From NCBI GenBank assembly GCA_037447655.1, contig JBBHKE010002870.1, forward strand, positions 342,347 to 406,346: a stretch of 64,000 nt of DNA. Direction: 5' to 3'. Position numbers and translations under genes: made by a program. Positions 32,155-43,971 of this stretch are shown piece after piece (within the stretch, counting starts at the first letter, position 1; every line of letters starts with the position of its first letter). Source of the stretch: Zygnema cylindricum. Lineage: Eukaryota > Streptophyta > Zygnematophyceae > Zygnematales > Zygnemataceae. The notes under the pieces are model-generated. The model was not told the DNA's origin. It did not search any database and worked only from the letters and a program-made list of their open reading frames with translations.

Positions 32155-33572
32155 ATGTTTGTTTAATCGGAGTGCTTCTGCTGATTGTAGCTAATTCAAG
32201 CAGGTAAACCTCTCTTGGACTACACGGTACACAATAAAACTTTCGAAATCAGGATTGATTCGGAGGATACACTCCCCTCACAGAAGATCCATAAACCAAA
32301 TAAAACACCTTCGGATCAAGTTATACATGGGCTTAATCACACTATGACTTGTCGCTCTCTCATTTGATACATAGTGTAATCGCCCTGTGCGCAGTCGTTT
32401 TACTCTACTCTGTGAGGCTATTCCGTCGTCCATCTTTTAGAAGTTTCATCCAAGATAAAACTTTGTGTGACACCTCGGTCTTCTAGTGAATCTGAGTCGT
32501 AGAACCAAGTTTATCGGAGTGTCTCATCTCATTTTGCTGACGCGTGTCCCGCTAATGTGATACATAGTTTACTCTCTCGCTGTTCAGTATCACACTAATT
32601 CGGGTACATATTGAACTAGGCTTCCACAAAATAAACCAAATACCTAGAAGACACTCCCCTCACATAGGAGGCTTAGTTAGGACTAAAGCTTTCAAAATAA
32701 CACATGGCACATCAGGTTCTCTCCAAATGGACGAACTTAATCGATGTTAGTCGTCTTCGTGAGGCTAATTTGTTTGTAAGACCTCCCAATATAGACATTA
32801 CGACCACTTTGCTTCCCTTTCACCAAGTTATATCATGTGTCCAAACTGACCACCCTCCGAATTACAACATTAATGTACCTGGCCAGCCCCTCAAGGTCTT
32901 TCCTACTTTAGTGTCTTAACCTAATTCCCATGCATACTCTTATAACGGTCTAGGCATGCTCCAAAATAATGTCATTAGAGAGTTAGAGGAGCCTACGGCC
33001 ACAGTACGGGAGCATCTCATGCATTTTATTCCAAGCACTACTGCGGCCCCCGGCCTTACGGACAGACTACATTGCACTTTGTTGGGTAGGGTCATGGATC
33101 CTTATTCTTTATCATTTGTCTTAGGTCTCGGCCTTGCAGCTGGTCGCTACGTACAAAATCACCCCGTGCAACCAGCTGGGGGGGGGAATACGGCGGCTCC
33201 TTCACGTCTTGTTTCCTCTCGCACCTCTCCTAGTCTCAAGGGAAATCCATTTCAGTTTTTTCTCTTCCCTTCTCTCACACCTGTGGTTAACGACATCTCC
33301 ATCTATGATTTACTCAACCCTAGTCATATGACTTGGGAAATCCCGGCCTATAGAATCGTTCAATCCACAATTTCATCGTTTTTTGGTCTGGCACCGCACT
33401 GGACTGCTACATTTCCCACCCGTAGCTAGCACCACTGGGTGAATTCCTTGTAGCACACTCCAGTAAAATACGAGTTAGGCCACTCACTCATCGCCAATGA
33501 GCAAATTGCATTTGCTCAGGCCATGGAAGCTTTTAATATCAAGAGTATCGAGACGCCCAAGTGGAAGTTCGA
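32155..33572 (+). pseudogene. Possible 5' part of the split Gypsy element
   Basis: No domain I recognise. 32704-32919 and 32956-33429 are open (VRPPNIDITTTLLPFHQVISC; IPSTTAAPGLTDRLHCTLLGRVMDPYSLSFVLGLGLAAGRYVQ), and the second continues after a stop to IANEQIAFAQAMEAFNIKSIETPKWKF. Placement argues for a Gypsy gag or N-terminal pol. It ends at TTCGA, where Copia F is inserted, and a Gypsy reverse transcriptase in the same direction begins right after F. 32155-32700 shows no coding signal. The gag assignment is inference from position only. Confidence 0.35.
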
Positions 33573-34306
33573 TGTTGAAATCAATAGATTTAGGGGAGGT
33601 ATTTTCTAGGTCTTAATTAAAATAAGAAGGAAAATAAAACCAGAGGCATCTTGCCTCCACCTTCTCTCTTTGACCCCCCGTACTTGTTGTAGTCACTGAA
33701 GGAGGGAGAGGGCGGTAGAGCCATGGCTGCCTTAGCTCCATAGATAGGGCTTAAGAGTGACCTAAGTCACTCTCAACGAAAAAGGTTGAGTCCGGCAAGA
33801 CTCGAACCTCCGACCGGTTTACGGATGTAACATAACCTGAAAACACGTGGCAATATGTCATTGAGAAGCCAGAATCCCAAGGAGCGTGAGGACAAGTCTG
33901 GAGGAGATAGGCGTCCACTCCATGGCCTTGTCGTACACAGGCCGTACAAAAGGTACATCCGCCATGGTACTTTTATGTACTATGCAGTCTTCTGATTGGT
34001 CTCGTACTTCAGTAGATAGGGGTTGTGAGAGGGTTCGGGACTTAGTGGATTAAGGAGGTAGTCGCCTCTCTCCCAACAAGATTGTATAAATATTGGCACC
34101 TTTGCCGCTTGATAATTAATCACCTGGTAAGGCGTTTTCAGTGATTCTTTTTGCTGTGGACTCAGTGGAGTCCAGACTGCACACGGGTGCACTCAAGTTA
34201 TCTAGTTATCTGCTAGGGTAGCAGTTGTTCTCGTTGAAAGTGGGTTAGTCAAAAACTACCTAGAGGCTTCCTCATTCTTGGTCCAAATGGAGGACACAGA
34301 ATTACA
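33573..34306 (+). repeat. Copia F 5' LTR with internal deletion
   Basis: TGTTGAAATCAATAG to GAATTACA, 734 bp. Compared with its 3' LTR it lacks about 260 bp from the middle of the tRNA-like module to the start of the promoter region, joined near 33818. It keeps the GTAC run (about 33930-34010), TATA (TTGTATAAATATTGG) near 34083 and leader hairpins near 34157-34193. It shares the ending ACA (others end GCA) with the 3' LTR, supporting the pairing. Preceding bases TTCGA against TTCGG after the 3' LTR look like a 5-bp target duplication with one change. Confidence 0.85.
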
Positions 34307-35440
34307 GGTTATGGGCCCACCCTCTAGGGTACCCATATTTAACGGATTGAGATTCATTTACTGGGAAGCTATGATGACAAGGGCATTATGTGAGAAACGA
34401 TACTAGAGTATTGTTAGTGGACAAGTGAAACGTCCATCTCAAGGAACTCCACCAGGGTTTGGAGGAGTGAGGTTTTCTGCAGCAGAATCTGCTCCAGCGG
34501 AGGAGACAGATGATGGGGACAGCAGTGTGTCCGAAAAAGGGAAAGGAAAGGAGACACCTCTCACTCCTATTGCCATGGCACCCCGAGCGGTTGCCGTGAA
34601 GACCGAGGAAAACGACATTCAGATGTGGGAGTACACCAACATGAATGCAAGGCACTTCATATTGAGGCACGTCACCCTAGCGTTGGCAACTTCTCACCTT
34701 CAAATCTTCAAGGCTAAGGAGTTGTGGATGACCTTAGTGGAGATCTATAGAGCTGGCACCATTTAGGAGCTCAGTTGGCTGAGCAAAGGCTGACGAGTTA
34801 CACTTTCAAAGGAGGAAAGATGTTGGACTATTGCACCAATCTCTCTTGTCTATACATGGAGATGGAGAGTGCTGGATGGACAGGTGCTATGAAGATGAAA
34901 GTTAACACTCTCATCATAAAGTTGCCAGAGGAGTATGAAAATATAGTGTACCGAGTGCAATAAATGGATGATAGTGCTTGGAAGTGGAGCACCGTGGTTC
35001 GAATGATACTTGTATAGGAAAACACTATTGAGATCCGAAGAGGAGAAAAGATCGTGCAAGCTCTAGCTGCCGGAACTGACCGGTGGAGGAAGGATTTAAA
35101 TAAGCCGTACCACAACTTCAAAGAGGAAAAAGATCAATTTGGAGAACCGAGGACTCCAAAGGGCCTTTGTCATTTTAGAAAAAAGCCAGTGCACTTCATA
35201 GCTGATTGCATCAAGCTATCGGAGTTGAGGCTCCAAGAAAATCGTGGAGATGGTTCTTCCGAAGGGAAGAAGAAAGCACTTGGGTCACACGAGTGAAAGG
35301 AGAGACCGAGGATGACGGGTCCTCCGAGGAGGAGGATGGGGAGCTCCTTCTTGACGAGAATCTAGAGGAGAAGGAGATCCCTCGAAAACAGAAGTGTGCC
35401 CTTGGAGCCATTCGGGAAGCATCAGCGGAGGGATGGATCA
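34287..35440 (+). pseudogene. Copia F gag (broken)
   Basis: Starts MEDTELQVMGPPSRVPIFNG at 34287 inside the LTR. A TAG near 34405 replaces a Trp, and 34425-34766 continues (KRPSQGTPPGFGGVRF, YTNMNARHFILRHVTLALATSHLQIFKAKELWMTLVEIYRAGTI). CAG became TAG at 34764 and again at 35015. The zinc knuckle at about 35165 has lost its pattern (CHFRKKPVHFIADC: the second Cys and one Gly are changed), so RNA binding would be impaired. The PBS at 34307-34321 is intact and lies in the frame. Confidence 0.87.
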
Positions 35441-36850
35441 TCGACTCAGGTGCATCCATGCATATGTGTCATGACAGACACCTCTTCACTAAGCTAAGAA
35501 AGATCCCTACTGTGGAAATAGAGTATGGGGATAGGAGAGTAGTTACCACAGATCTAGTGGGATCTGTAGATCTGAAAGTCTTAGTGGAGGGTAAGACCTC
35601 TATTCTCACCTTCTCAGATGTGCTTTATATTCCTCACTTGAGTAAGAATCTTGTGTCTACTACTGTATTAGATGAAAAGGATTTTGATACCTTCACTAGA
35701 AAAGGAGTCTTTACAACTAAGTATGGAGATGAAGTCTACTTCAGAGCTGATAAGGGTAGCCAAGGAATGTTTAGGCTTAACCTGAGTAATGAAAAGAAGA
35801 GTGCTTACTATGGTGGTGTTCCGAGCTTGATGATGTGGCATAAGCGTTTGGGACATGTGCATTTTGATAGATTGAGGGAAATGAAGAAGTTGGGTGTAGT
35901 AGAGGGCATTCAGTTTGGGGATAATGAGATGATGGATGACTGTAGTGGCTGTGCCGAAGGTAAGGCTCACAGACTTCCCTTTCCCAAAACTGCCACATAT
36001 AGAGGTGAGAAAGTACTAGATCTGGTTCGCACAGATATCTGGGGACCAGCAAAGGTGCCTTCGGTTGGAGGAAAGAGGTATATGTTGACAATTACCGATG
36101 ATTGGTCCAGATATTCCAGAGTCTACTTCTTGAAAACAAAGTCTGAAACACCAAAATACTTTAAAGAATACAAAGCTTGGAGTGAGAAGTTGCACGGAAC
36201 CACCATTAAGAGAATAAGGAGTGATAATGGGGGAGAGTACACCTCTAACCAGTTTGAGGATTATTTGAGAGATGAGGGAGTTCAGCATCAATAAACTGTA
36301 CCGAATAATCCTGAACAAAATGTGGTAGCTGAGAGGTTAAATTCGGACTTTAGGAGATAGTGTGTGCTGCATGTTGGCAGATAAAAAAATAGGAAGGAGA
36401 TTTTGGGCAGAGGCCATGAACTGTGCTAACTACATTAAAAATAGAGTCCTCACCACAGCTGTTAAAGGAATGACCCCTTATGAGAGGTGGGTTGGAAAGA
36501 AACCGAATGTTTCCCACTTGAAACTATTCGGTAGTCAAGTTTACAGTCTTGACACAGAAAAGAAAAACTGGAAACTAGATGCTAAAGGGAAACCGGGATA
36601 CTTTTTGGGATATGATGAGGATGTCAAGGGTTATAGAGTCTATGACTTAGCTAAACAAGATATCATTCTGGTAAAGCATCTAGTTGTCATGGATGAATGG
36701 AAGTCTTTTGATCCCTTCAAATTCACTAAGAAAATCAGAATCAGCTTTGAGTCCGAGAGTGAGGAGGACTTAGATCTTCCCAAAAGGGACACTAGTGAAA
36801 ACATGATTGCAGATCCAGGGGAGATAAAGGATAGGGGAGATATACCATAA
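35206..36850 (+). pseudogene. Copia F protease and integrase
   Basis: 35206-36294 is open for 362 codons. It has the acidic linker (EDDGSSEEEDGELLLDENLEEKEI), protease (WIIDSGASMHMCHDRHLFTKL), GAG-pre-integrase (MMWHKRLGHVHFDRLREMKKLG, CSGCAEGKAHRLPFPK) and the integrase core with DIWGPAKVPSVGGKR and RIRSDNGGEYTSNQFEDYLRDEG. A TAA at 36292 and a frameshift near 36345 follow, with the motif EQNVVAERLN between them. 36362-36850 holds the integrase C-terminal part (ERWVGKKPNVSHLKLFGSQVYSLD, GYDEDVKGYRVYDLAKQD). The catalytic Asp and Glu residues can be traced. One of the best-preserved copies. Confidence 0.9.
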
Positions 36851-36901
36851 TCTCCTCATATTCCTACACCCTTTGAGGAAGAGGAGTCAGATTCGGTTCC
36901 C

Positions 36902-38610
36902 ATGGAGAGGGGAGCTGATGAGACAGTTCGGAGGAATCGAAGACTTCCCTCCATTCCAGCTTCGGATTTTGAGGGAGGACGGAGGAGAGGCAAAGGGCTT
37001 CAAGAAAAACAAGCTGCTTGCAAGGTAACAAAGCTTTCTCATCCAGATGAGCCTCAGTCATACTCGGAGGCAATGGACAGTCCGGAGAAAGAAAGGTGGG
37101 TCAGAGCCATAAATGATGAGATGGCTTCAATCATGGAGGCAAATACTTGGGAGCTGGTGGACTGTCCACCAGATAGAAAACCCATTGGGTGTAAATGGGT
37201 ATTTAAACTGAAACTGAATCTAGATAACACCATTGAGAGATTTAAGGCTCGGCTGGTGGCAAAAGGGTTCACTCAAAAAGAAGGGATAGATTATGAGGAG
37301 ACCTTTGCTCCGGTAGTTCGATTCCCATCTGTAAGGATCCTCCTTAGTCTAGCAGCAGCGGAAGACATGGAAATTCATCAGATGGATATCAAAACCGCCT
37401 TCCTCAACGGTGAACTAGAGGAAGAAATCTTCATGCGGCAACCAGAGGGTTTTGTAGAAGAAGGAGAGGAAAGCAAAGTCTGCAGACTTATAAAGTCCTT
37501 ATATGGACTAAAGCACGCCCCCAGACAATGGAATAAGAAACTAGATGAGTTTCTTACCAGTGTGGGGTATATTCGGATCAGTTCTGACCATTCTATTTGT
37601 ATGTTTGAGGATGAGAATGGTGTGATTTTTATTGCAATTTATGTGGATGATTTGCTGGTATAAAGAAAGATCTGGGAAGTAGATTTGACATCAAGGATTT
37701 AGGAGAGGCTAAATATATTCTGGGAATTCAAATGGAAAGAAATAGGAAGAAAAGGATCATCAGACTTACACAGAAAGAGGCTATAGGAAATATGCTGCAG
37801 AAATTCCAGATGGAGAATGCAAAGAGTTGTACCACTCCCATGGACTTGAAGAAAGTAAGTGATGGAAGTGAAGAAGGAGGAGTGATAATGTTAGATGATC
37901 AGATGAGTCCTGAAGAGAGGCAGTTTATGAAGTCTATTCCCTATAGACAGGTTGTAGGAAGTTTGATTTACTTTATAAATTGTATAGACCTGACATAGCT
38001 GCAGCAGTTGGAGTCCTCAGTAGGAGTCTTAATGATCCTAGGAAGAGAGACTGGGAGGCAGCCAAGAGAGTAATGAGATACCTGGTGGGAACTAAGGATC
38101 TATGGTTGCATTTGGGAGGGGAGCACACTGACATCACTACTTGGAGTGATGCCAGTTATGGTGATGCACCTATGAGAAGATGCACTTCTAGGTATGTATT
38201 GTATGTGGGGGAAGGTGCTTGTTGTTGGATCACTTACAACAAAAGGTTGTTGCTCAGTCCACTGTGGAGGCTGAGTACATGGCCTCTTGTTCTGCTGTGA
38301 AAGAGCTGATGTGGGTGAAGTCCTTGTTGCAAGAATAAGGGTACATGAAGAAGGGAGTATATGAAGTGTTTTGTGACAAAGAGGCTGCAATTGCAATTGC
38401 AGCCAATCCAAAACACCATTTCAAAGCTAAACATATGGATATAAGATTGAGCTTTGTGAGGGAAAAAGTGGAAAATAAAATTGTGAATTTGGTGTATAGG
38501 AGTGATGGGGAAATGGTGGCTGATATGATGACAAAGCCTGTGCTGTCTCCCAAGCTAAAGTATTTTAGGAAAAAATGTGGATTAAAAGAGAAATTGAAAT
38601 TAGACTAGAA
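36902..38610 (+). pseudogene. Copia F reverse transcriptase and RNase H
   Basis: 36902-37663 is an open 253-codon RT segment from the linker to the catalytic loop ([90 protein letters not shown]). About 36 bp after the YVDD loop are deleted, giving a stop at 37661. RT resumes at 37732. RNase H is at 37980-38300 and 38345-38608 (WSDASYGDAPMRRCTS, VFCDKEAAIAIAANPKHHFKAKHMDIRLSFVREKVENK, ADMMTKPVLSPK). In FCDNQAA the Asn-Gln pair became Lys-Glu. A modified polypurine tract (AAATAAAGGGAG) precedes the 3' LTR. Confidence 0.9.
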
Positions 38611-38621
38611 AATAAAGGGAG

Positions 38622-39615
38622 TGTTGAAATCACTAGATTTAGGGGAGGTATTTTCTAGGTCTTAGTTAAAAATGGAAAAGAAAAGCAGAGGCAGCCTGCC
38701 TCCACCTTCTCTCTCTGACCCCCATGCTTGTAGTAGTCACTGCAGGAGAGAGAGGGCGGTGGAGCCATGGCTGCCTTAGCTCCCTAGGCAGGACTTAAGA
38801 GTGACCTAAGTCACTCTTAACCAAAAAGGTTAAGTCCGGCAAGACTCGAACCTCCGACCTGTAGGGCGAGGCATAGCCGTCAACCCTTACCAGTCTGTCG
38901 TAGTAGTCTGTTAGGATACATAGGGTTCGATAAATATCTAAACAATAGATAGACGAGTAATCTGATTAACGGAATTACAAATAGGATACATAGAAACTAG
39001 TTGGGGAATTAAGTGCGCACGAAACAAATATACCGGACATTTGTTTTTGAACGGCTGGGAATTAAAGCCGACTTAGATCCGACGGCTCACATCATTGTTG
39101 AGACCTTGAAATGGCCGCTTTGGCAGTTTACAGATGTAACATAACCTGGCAACACATGGCAAAATGTCATTGGGAAGCCGGAATCCCGGGGAGCGTGAGA
39201 AAAAGTCCGGAGGAGACAGGCGTCCACTCCATGGCCTTGTCGTACACACGCCGTACAGAAAGTACATCGGCCATAGTACCTTTCTGTACTATACAGTCTT
39301 TTGATTGGTTCCGTACATCAGTAGATAGGGGTTGTGAGAGGGTTTGGGACTTAGTGGATTGAGGAGGTAGCCGCCTCTTTCCCAACTAGCTTGTATAAAT
39401 ATTGGAATCTTTGCCGCTAGATAATTAATCGCTTGGTAAGGCAATTTCAGTGATTCTTCTTGCTGTGGACTCAGGGGAGTCCAGACTGCACAGGGGTGCA
39501 GTCAAGTTATCTATTTATTTGCTAGGGTAGCAGTTGCTCTCGTTGAAAGTGGGTTAGTCAAAAACTACCTAGAATCTTCCTCATTCTTGGTCTTAAATGG
39601 AGGACACAGAATACA
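38622..39615 (+). repeat. Copia F 3' LTR
   Basis: 994 bp, TGTTGAAATCACTAG to GAATACA. tRNA-like module at 38833-38915. GTAC run at about 39241-39319. TATA (TTGTATAAATATTGG) near 39391. Leader hairpins with perfect stems: GGACTC-AGGG-GAGTCC at 39467-39482 and CTGCAC-AGGG-GTGCAG at 39486-39501. Followed by TTCGG and Gypsy sequence. Confidence 0.9.
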
Positions 39616-41177
39616 TTCGGTTCCAGTCTCACAAAGGCGGAATAGGCACTATTAAATGACACAGTCACCCGTCATTTAGATGCGTTTGCTTTCTCCATGA
39701 ATGACCTTGGAAGTCATTCTACTTACAAAATGTCAATCGACCTTGAAGACGATTGACCTATCTTTAAGCCGAAACACCGTCTCTCTTGAAATGGAATGGG
39801 AGATGGTGGACAAAAGATGCGCAAAATTGGAAGAAGCCGGTCTAATCTATCGGTCAGATTCCACCTTTGCCTAAGAAGAAAGATTCCGACAGAAATTTCA
39901 CTGAGCGAAGAATGTGTGGGGACTAGCGAGAGCTCAATGCCCGGACTGTTCAAGACCGCCACCCTATGCCTCTAGCGGAGGAAATATTCAACCATGTAGG
40001 TGGTGCAAAGTTCTTTAGCATTCTTGACTTGCGTCAAAGGTTTAACGAGAATGAAATCGAGGAAAGAGATTGGCATAAAACTGCATTTTGGGGCAGTGAT
40101 GGTCGCTGGGAATGGGTAGTCATGCCGTTCGGTCTTAAGAACGCACCCGCCGTGTTTCAAAAAGTCATGGATTTGGTGCTGGGTGGATGTAAATTTGCCC
40201 AGTGCTACATCGATGATTTGATTATCGCTTTCGCCACGGTTAAGAAGCATGCCCGCCATATTGAGTGGGTTCTCACCGAGTTAAAGAAAGTCGCGTTGAA
40301 GTGTCACCCAACCAAGTGTACTTTTGGTGCCGAGGGAGTGCCCTATCTCGGCCATTTTATTTCAGCTGAGGGCATCACTCCCTTGGATGCTAAGGTAGAG
40401 GCTATCACTAAAATGCCGGCTCCTACAAATCTCACTAGTTTGAGGGCTTTTCTCGGACTAGCCAATTATTACCGTCGTTTTGTACTGAATTTTAGTACGA
40501 TGGCTTCTCCCCTAAATGACCTCCTCAAGAAATAAGTGCCTTTTGTTTGGGGACCTGCCCAAGTAGAAGCGTTTCAAAAACTGAAAACCGCCCTTACTAG
40601 CGCTCCCATTCTCCGACCTCCTAACCACAAGCTTCCCTTTTGCCTACAAACCGATTTCTAGAAGCCAGGCATTGCAGCTATTCTAACGCAAAGAGAGTTA
40701 AATGGAGAGGAATACGCAGTGGCATACGCTAGCCGGAGCAATAACCGAGCTGAATCTAATTACAGTAGTTACGAGGGTGAATGTCTCGCCGCGGTATAGG
40801 GTATTGTTCATTTTCGACATTATCTTTACGGCAAGCCATTCACGCTCCTAACTGATCATCAACCCTTTCATTTGTTGATGACCAACCATAAGCTTTCAGA
40901 GAAGCTTGCCCGGTGGGCTTTAATTTTACAAGAGTACGACGTTGATATCATCCATCGGCCCGGTTTGTTAAGCTTGAACGCCGACGGGATTTCTCGGAAT
41001 CCACTACCCCGGACCACCGATAACTGTGTCCGGCAAGATTTCGACAATGACGAGGTACCCGCCATGTCAGCTGGTTCCTATATCACTTATGTCTCTTTTC
41101 TATTCCTCACACCCGGCCGGGCCACAGATCAGTGGCCCGACGGCCCATTAATCCTCTTCTTTTCCTCTCAAACCTTT
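39616..41177 (+). pseudogene. Gypsy reverse transcriptase and RNase H (part 2 of split element)
   Basis: Ty3/Gypsy pol. The RT N-terminus (DTVTRHLDAFAFSMNDLGSHSTYKM, KRCAKLEEAGLIYRSD) is broken. From 39966 there are 189 open codons: FFSILDLRQRF, VVMPFGLKNAPAVFQKVMD, CYIDDLIIA (catalytic YIDD) and PYLGHFISAEGI. After a TAA at 40533 RNase H follows: [52 protein letters not shown], with a TAG at 40659 and a Trp-to-TAG at 40796. At 41177 the frame is cut by Copia B. With one CCTTT removed it runs on in the same frame into the integrase at 59543, so both are one gene. Confidence 0.9.
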
Positions 41178-43399
41178 TGTTGAAATAAGTAGTTTTTGTA
41201 TTTTCTAGGTCTAAATTTATTAGCAAAAAACATATACAGAAAATGTAGGCAGCAAGCCTCCATCTCTTCTCTCTTGCCCCCATACTTGTTGTGTTGATAT
41301 TTGAGTATTTTCTAGGTCTGTATTAGGATAGAAAAAGAGCTGAGGCGGTCTGCCTCTAACTCCCCTATCCAAGCCCCCACACTTGTTGTAGTCACTAAAG
41401 GCTGGATAGGGAGCTAGAGCCATGGCTGCCTAGGCTCTCTAGAGAAGACAGGGGGTGAATTAGGTAGACTTACCAAAAAATAATTGACGGACACAGGAAT
41501 TGATCCTGGTACCTGCCGTCCGTCAATCCGCATTAGCCGTTAGCTCTACCAGTTAAGTCTAGGACAGATATTACGATATATAGGGTTTGATAAATATATA
41601 AATCGTCATATGTAGATTTATACGTTTAACGGCTAATAGATACTTAGTACATAGATACAGTTTGATTTAGTACAAAGTACGGTATGTGGACAGAACGGAT
41701 ACCGCGCATTTGTTTGATAGCGAAACAAATACCGCGCGTCAAATTTCAGCGGCTAGGATTATAGCCGGTTTTGATCGGACGGCCACGATAGGCGCCGCGG
41801 TCACGGAAAAGGCATTTTTGGCGTTTTACGGTCTTTGCCACGTTAGATGACATGTGGCGTGATAACATTGGACTACGGGAATTTGGAGATTACAGGAACT
41901 AATCCTGATTTGACACGTGTCGACATTTTGGCCATGTCGTACAATGGCCGTACATAAAGTACACCGGCACCTGTACTTTTCTGTACGACACAGTAATTTG
42001 ATTGGTGTCGTACTTCAGTAGATAGAGTTTTAGAGAGGGAATAGGACTTAGAAAATTATGGGTAGGCAGGTGCCTCTCCTAGAGAGCTCTCTATATAAAT
42101 GGCAAACTTTGGCCAGCCATAACTATCAATTTACTTGACCATTTTCAGTGATTCTTTTTGCTACGGACTCAGGGGATTCCAGGCTACACAGGAGTGTAAT
42201 CGGTCAGAGTTTTTGTCTGCCAGGGTGGCTGCATTTATAAGGGAAAGTCAAAGTGGGTGAATGTGTCCAAATCTCATATTCTAAATTTGCATTCTGTGGT
42301 GGAACTGAGCACACAGAAAGTGTTATTTCACAGGGGTGAATCTATATTAATATTGTGACTTTCAAGGGGTCATTCATTTGGGTTTATATTAACATGGAGT
42401 CGGACTATCAGATTAGCTTCTTTTGGATCTGCATACTTTGAGGGCCAATGGAGGTCTCAGAGTTTCATGTTGTAATCATTGAAGGAGAGAGAGAGCGATG
42501 GAGCCATGGCTGCCTCAGCTCCATAGGAAGGACTAAAGATTGACTTAAGTCACTCTGATCAAAAGGTTGAGTCCGGCAGGACTCGAACCCCCGACCAGCA
42601 GAGCGCGGCGTAGCCGTTAGCTCTAACCAGTTTGTCGTAGAAGTGTGTTAGGAGATATAGGGTTTTATTAATATATAAATTATCGTGTTATACAGAAATC
42701 ATTTAACTGAAACTCTTTACAGCACGCATTGATACAGTTTTACAAAATACGAAGTACTGTACTAAATTCAAACGGATATTGCGCATTTTGTTTCGACAGC
42801 GAAACAAATATTTCGCAAGTATTTATTACGGCAGAGATTCCATTTCGCGTCAAATCTAGCGGCGCACATCATCGCCGAAATTCAGCAATGGTCACTTTGG
42901 CATTTAGTGACGTGGCATGACCTGGCGCCACGTTGAGAGATGACATTCGGTCGCGGGAATTATGAGGAACGTACGACCGAGTGGAAAATGGACATGCGTC
43001 CGCCTAATGGCCTTGTCGTATAGAGGCCGTACAGAAAGTACATCGGCAGTAGTACTTTTTGGTACTGTACAGTGTTGTGATTGGTTCGTACTAGCAGTAG
43101 ATAGGGGTTCTGAGAGAGAACTAGGAAAAACTAGGACTTAGGAAAAATCAGGTAGATAGTCCTCTCTCTCTTTGAGAATTTGTATCAATTGGCATGCCAC
43201 CCTATAACTTATCATCTAGTTGGGCGTTTTCAGAGATTTCTTTTTCTACGGACTCAGGGGAGTCTAGGCTTCACAAGGGTGCAGTCAAATTGTGTGCTTA
43301 TCTGCTTGTGTAGCAGTGGTTGCCATTGAAAGTGGGTTAGTTAATAACTATCTAGAGGCATCTTGTATTCTGTAGTCCAATGGAGGACACAGAATTGCG
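41178..43399 (+). repeat. Copia B 5' LTR, interrupted by a solo LTR
   Basis: 41178-41291 and 42473-43399 together form a 1041-bp LTR, from TGTTGAAATAAG to AATTGCG (final A changed to G). CCTTT lies before it (41173-41177) and after the 3' LTR (59538-59542). tRNA-like module 42567-42655, GTAC run 43016-43091 with six cores, leader hairpins about 43255-43290. It is roughly 10% different from the 3' LTR in the stretch I compared, so B is older than the elements nested in it. Confidence 0.87.
41292..42467 (+). mobile_element. Solo LTR, A-like family
   Basis: 1176 bp, TGTTGATATTTG to GAGTTTCA, with a perfect target duplication TGTTG (41287-41291 and 42468-42472). Deleting it restores the host LTR. 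The tRNA-like hairpin has a 10-bp outer stem, ATTGACGGAC (41483-41492) with GTCCGTCAAT (41518-41527). Six GTAC cores at 41939-42013, ATTGG at about 42000, TATA (CTATATAAATGGC) near 42092, leader hairpins near 42164-42200. An ATG 20 bp from the end opens MEVSEF. Confidence 0.92.
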
Positions 43400-43971
43400 G
43401 GTTATGGGCCCATCCTTTAGGCTGCCCACCTTCAATGGATCTGGTTTCATCTATTGGGAAGCCATGATGATGGGAGCTTTGTGCGAAAAACGATAGTGGG
43501 GTATAGACAGTGGACAAGTGAAACATCCACCTTTGGGAACTCAACCAAGATTTGGAGGAGTAAGGTTTCCTATAGTAACGGCTGCCTCAGCGGAGGAGGC
43601 AGATGATGGGGAAAGCAGTGTGTCCGAAAAGGGGAAAGGGAAGGAGACACCCCTCACTCTTATTGCCACAGTATCGAGAGCGGCGACCGTGAAGACCGTG
43701 GAGAACGATACTCAAATGTGGGAGGATGTAAACATGGCTGCCAAGAACTTCATTCTGAGGCACCTCACTCAAACTTTGGCCACCCCTCATCTTCGCATTT
43801 ACAAGGCCAAGGAGTTGTGGGTGAGTTTGGTGGAGATTTATAAAGCTGGAACTATTCAGGAGCTCTAGTTGGCTGAGCAAAAACTAATGTGTTACACTTA
43901 CAAAGGAGGAAAGATGTTAGATTACTGTAATGATCTTTCTTGTTTGTATATGGAGATGAAAGTGTCGCGTG
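43381..43971 (+). pseudogene. Copia B gag, 5' part
   Basis: The start region MEDTELR and the PBS GGTTATGGGCCCA (43400 on) are followed by a frameshift. 43518-43868 is open (KHPPLGTQPRFGGVRFPIV, NMAAKNFILRHLTQTLATPHLRIYKAKELWVSLVEIYKAGTIQEL) and ends in a CAG-to-TAG change at 43866. The frame continues to LMCYTYKGGKMLDYCNDLSCLYMEM and is cut at 43971 by the inverted LTR of Copia D. The remaining pol of B is at 55142-58493. Confidence 0.87.
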
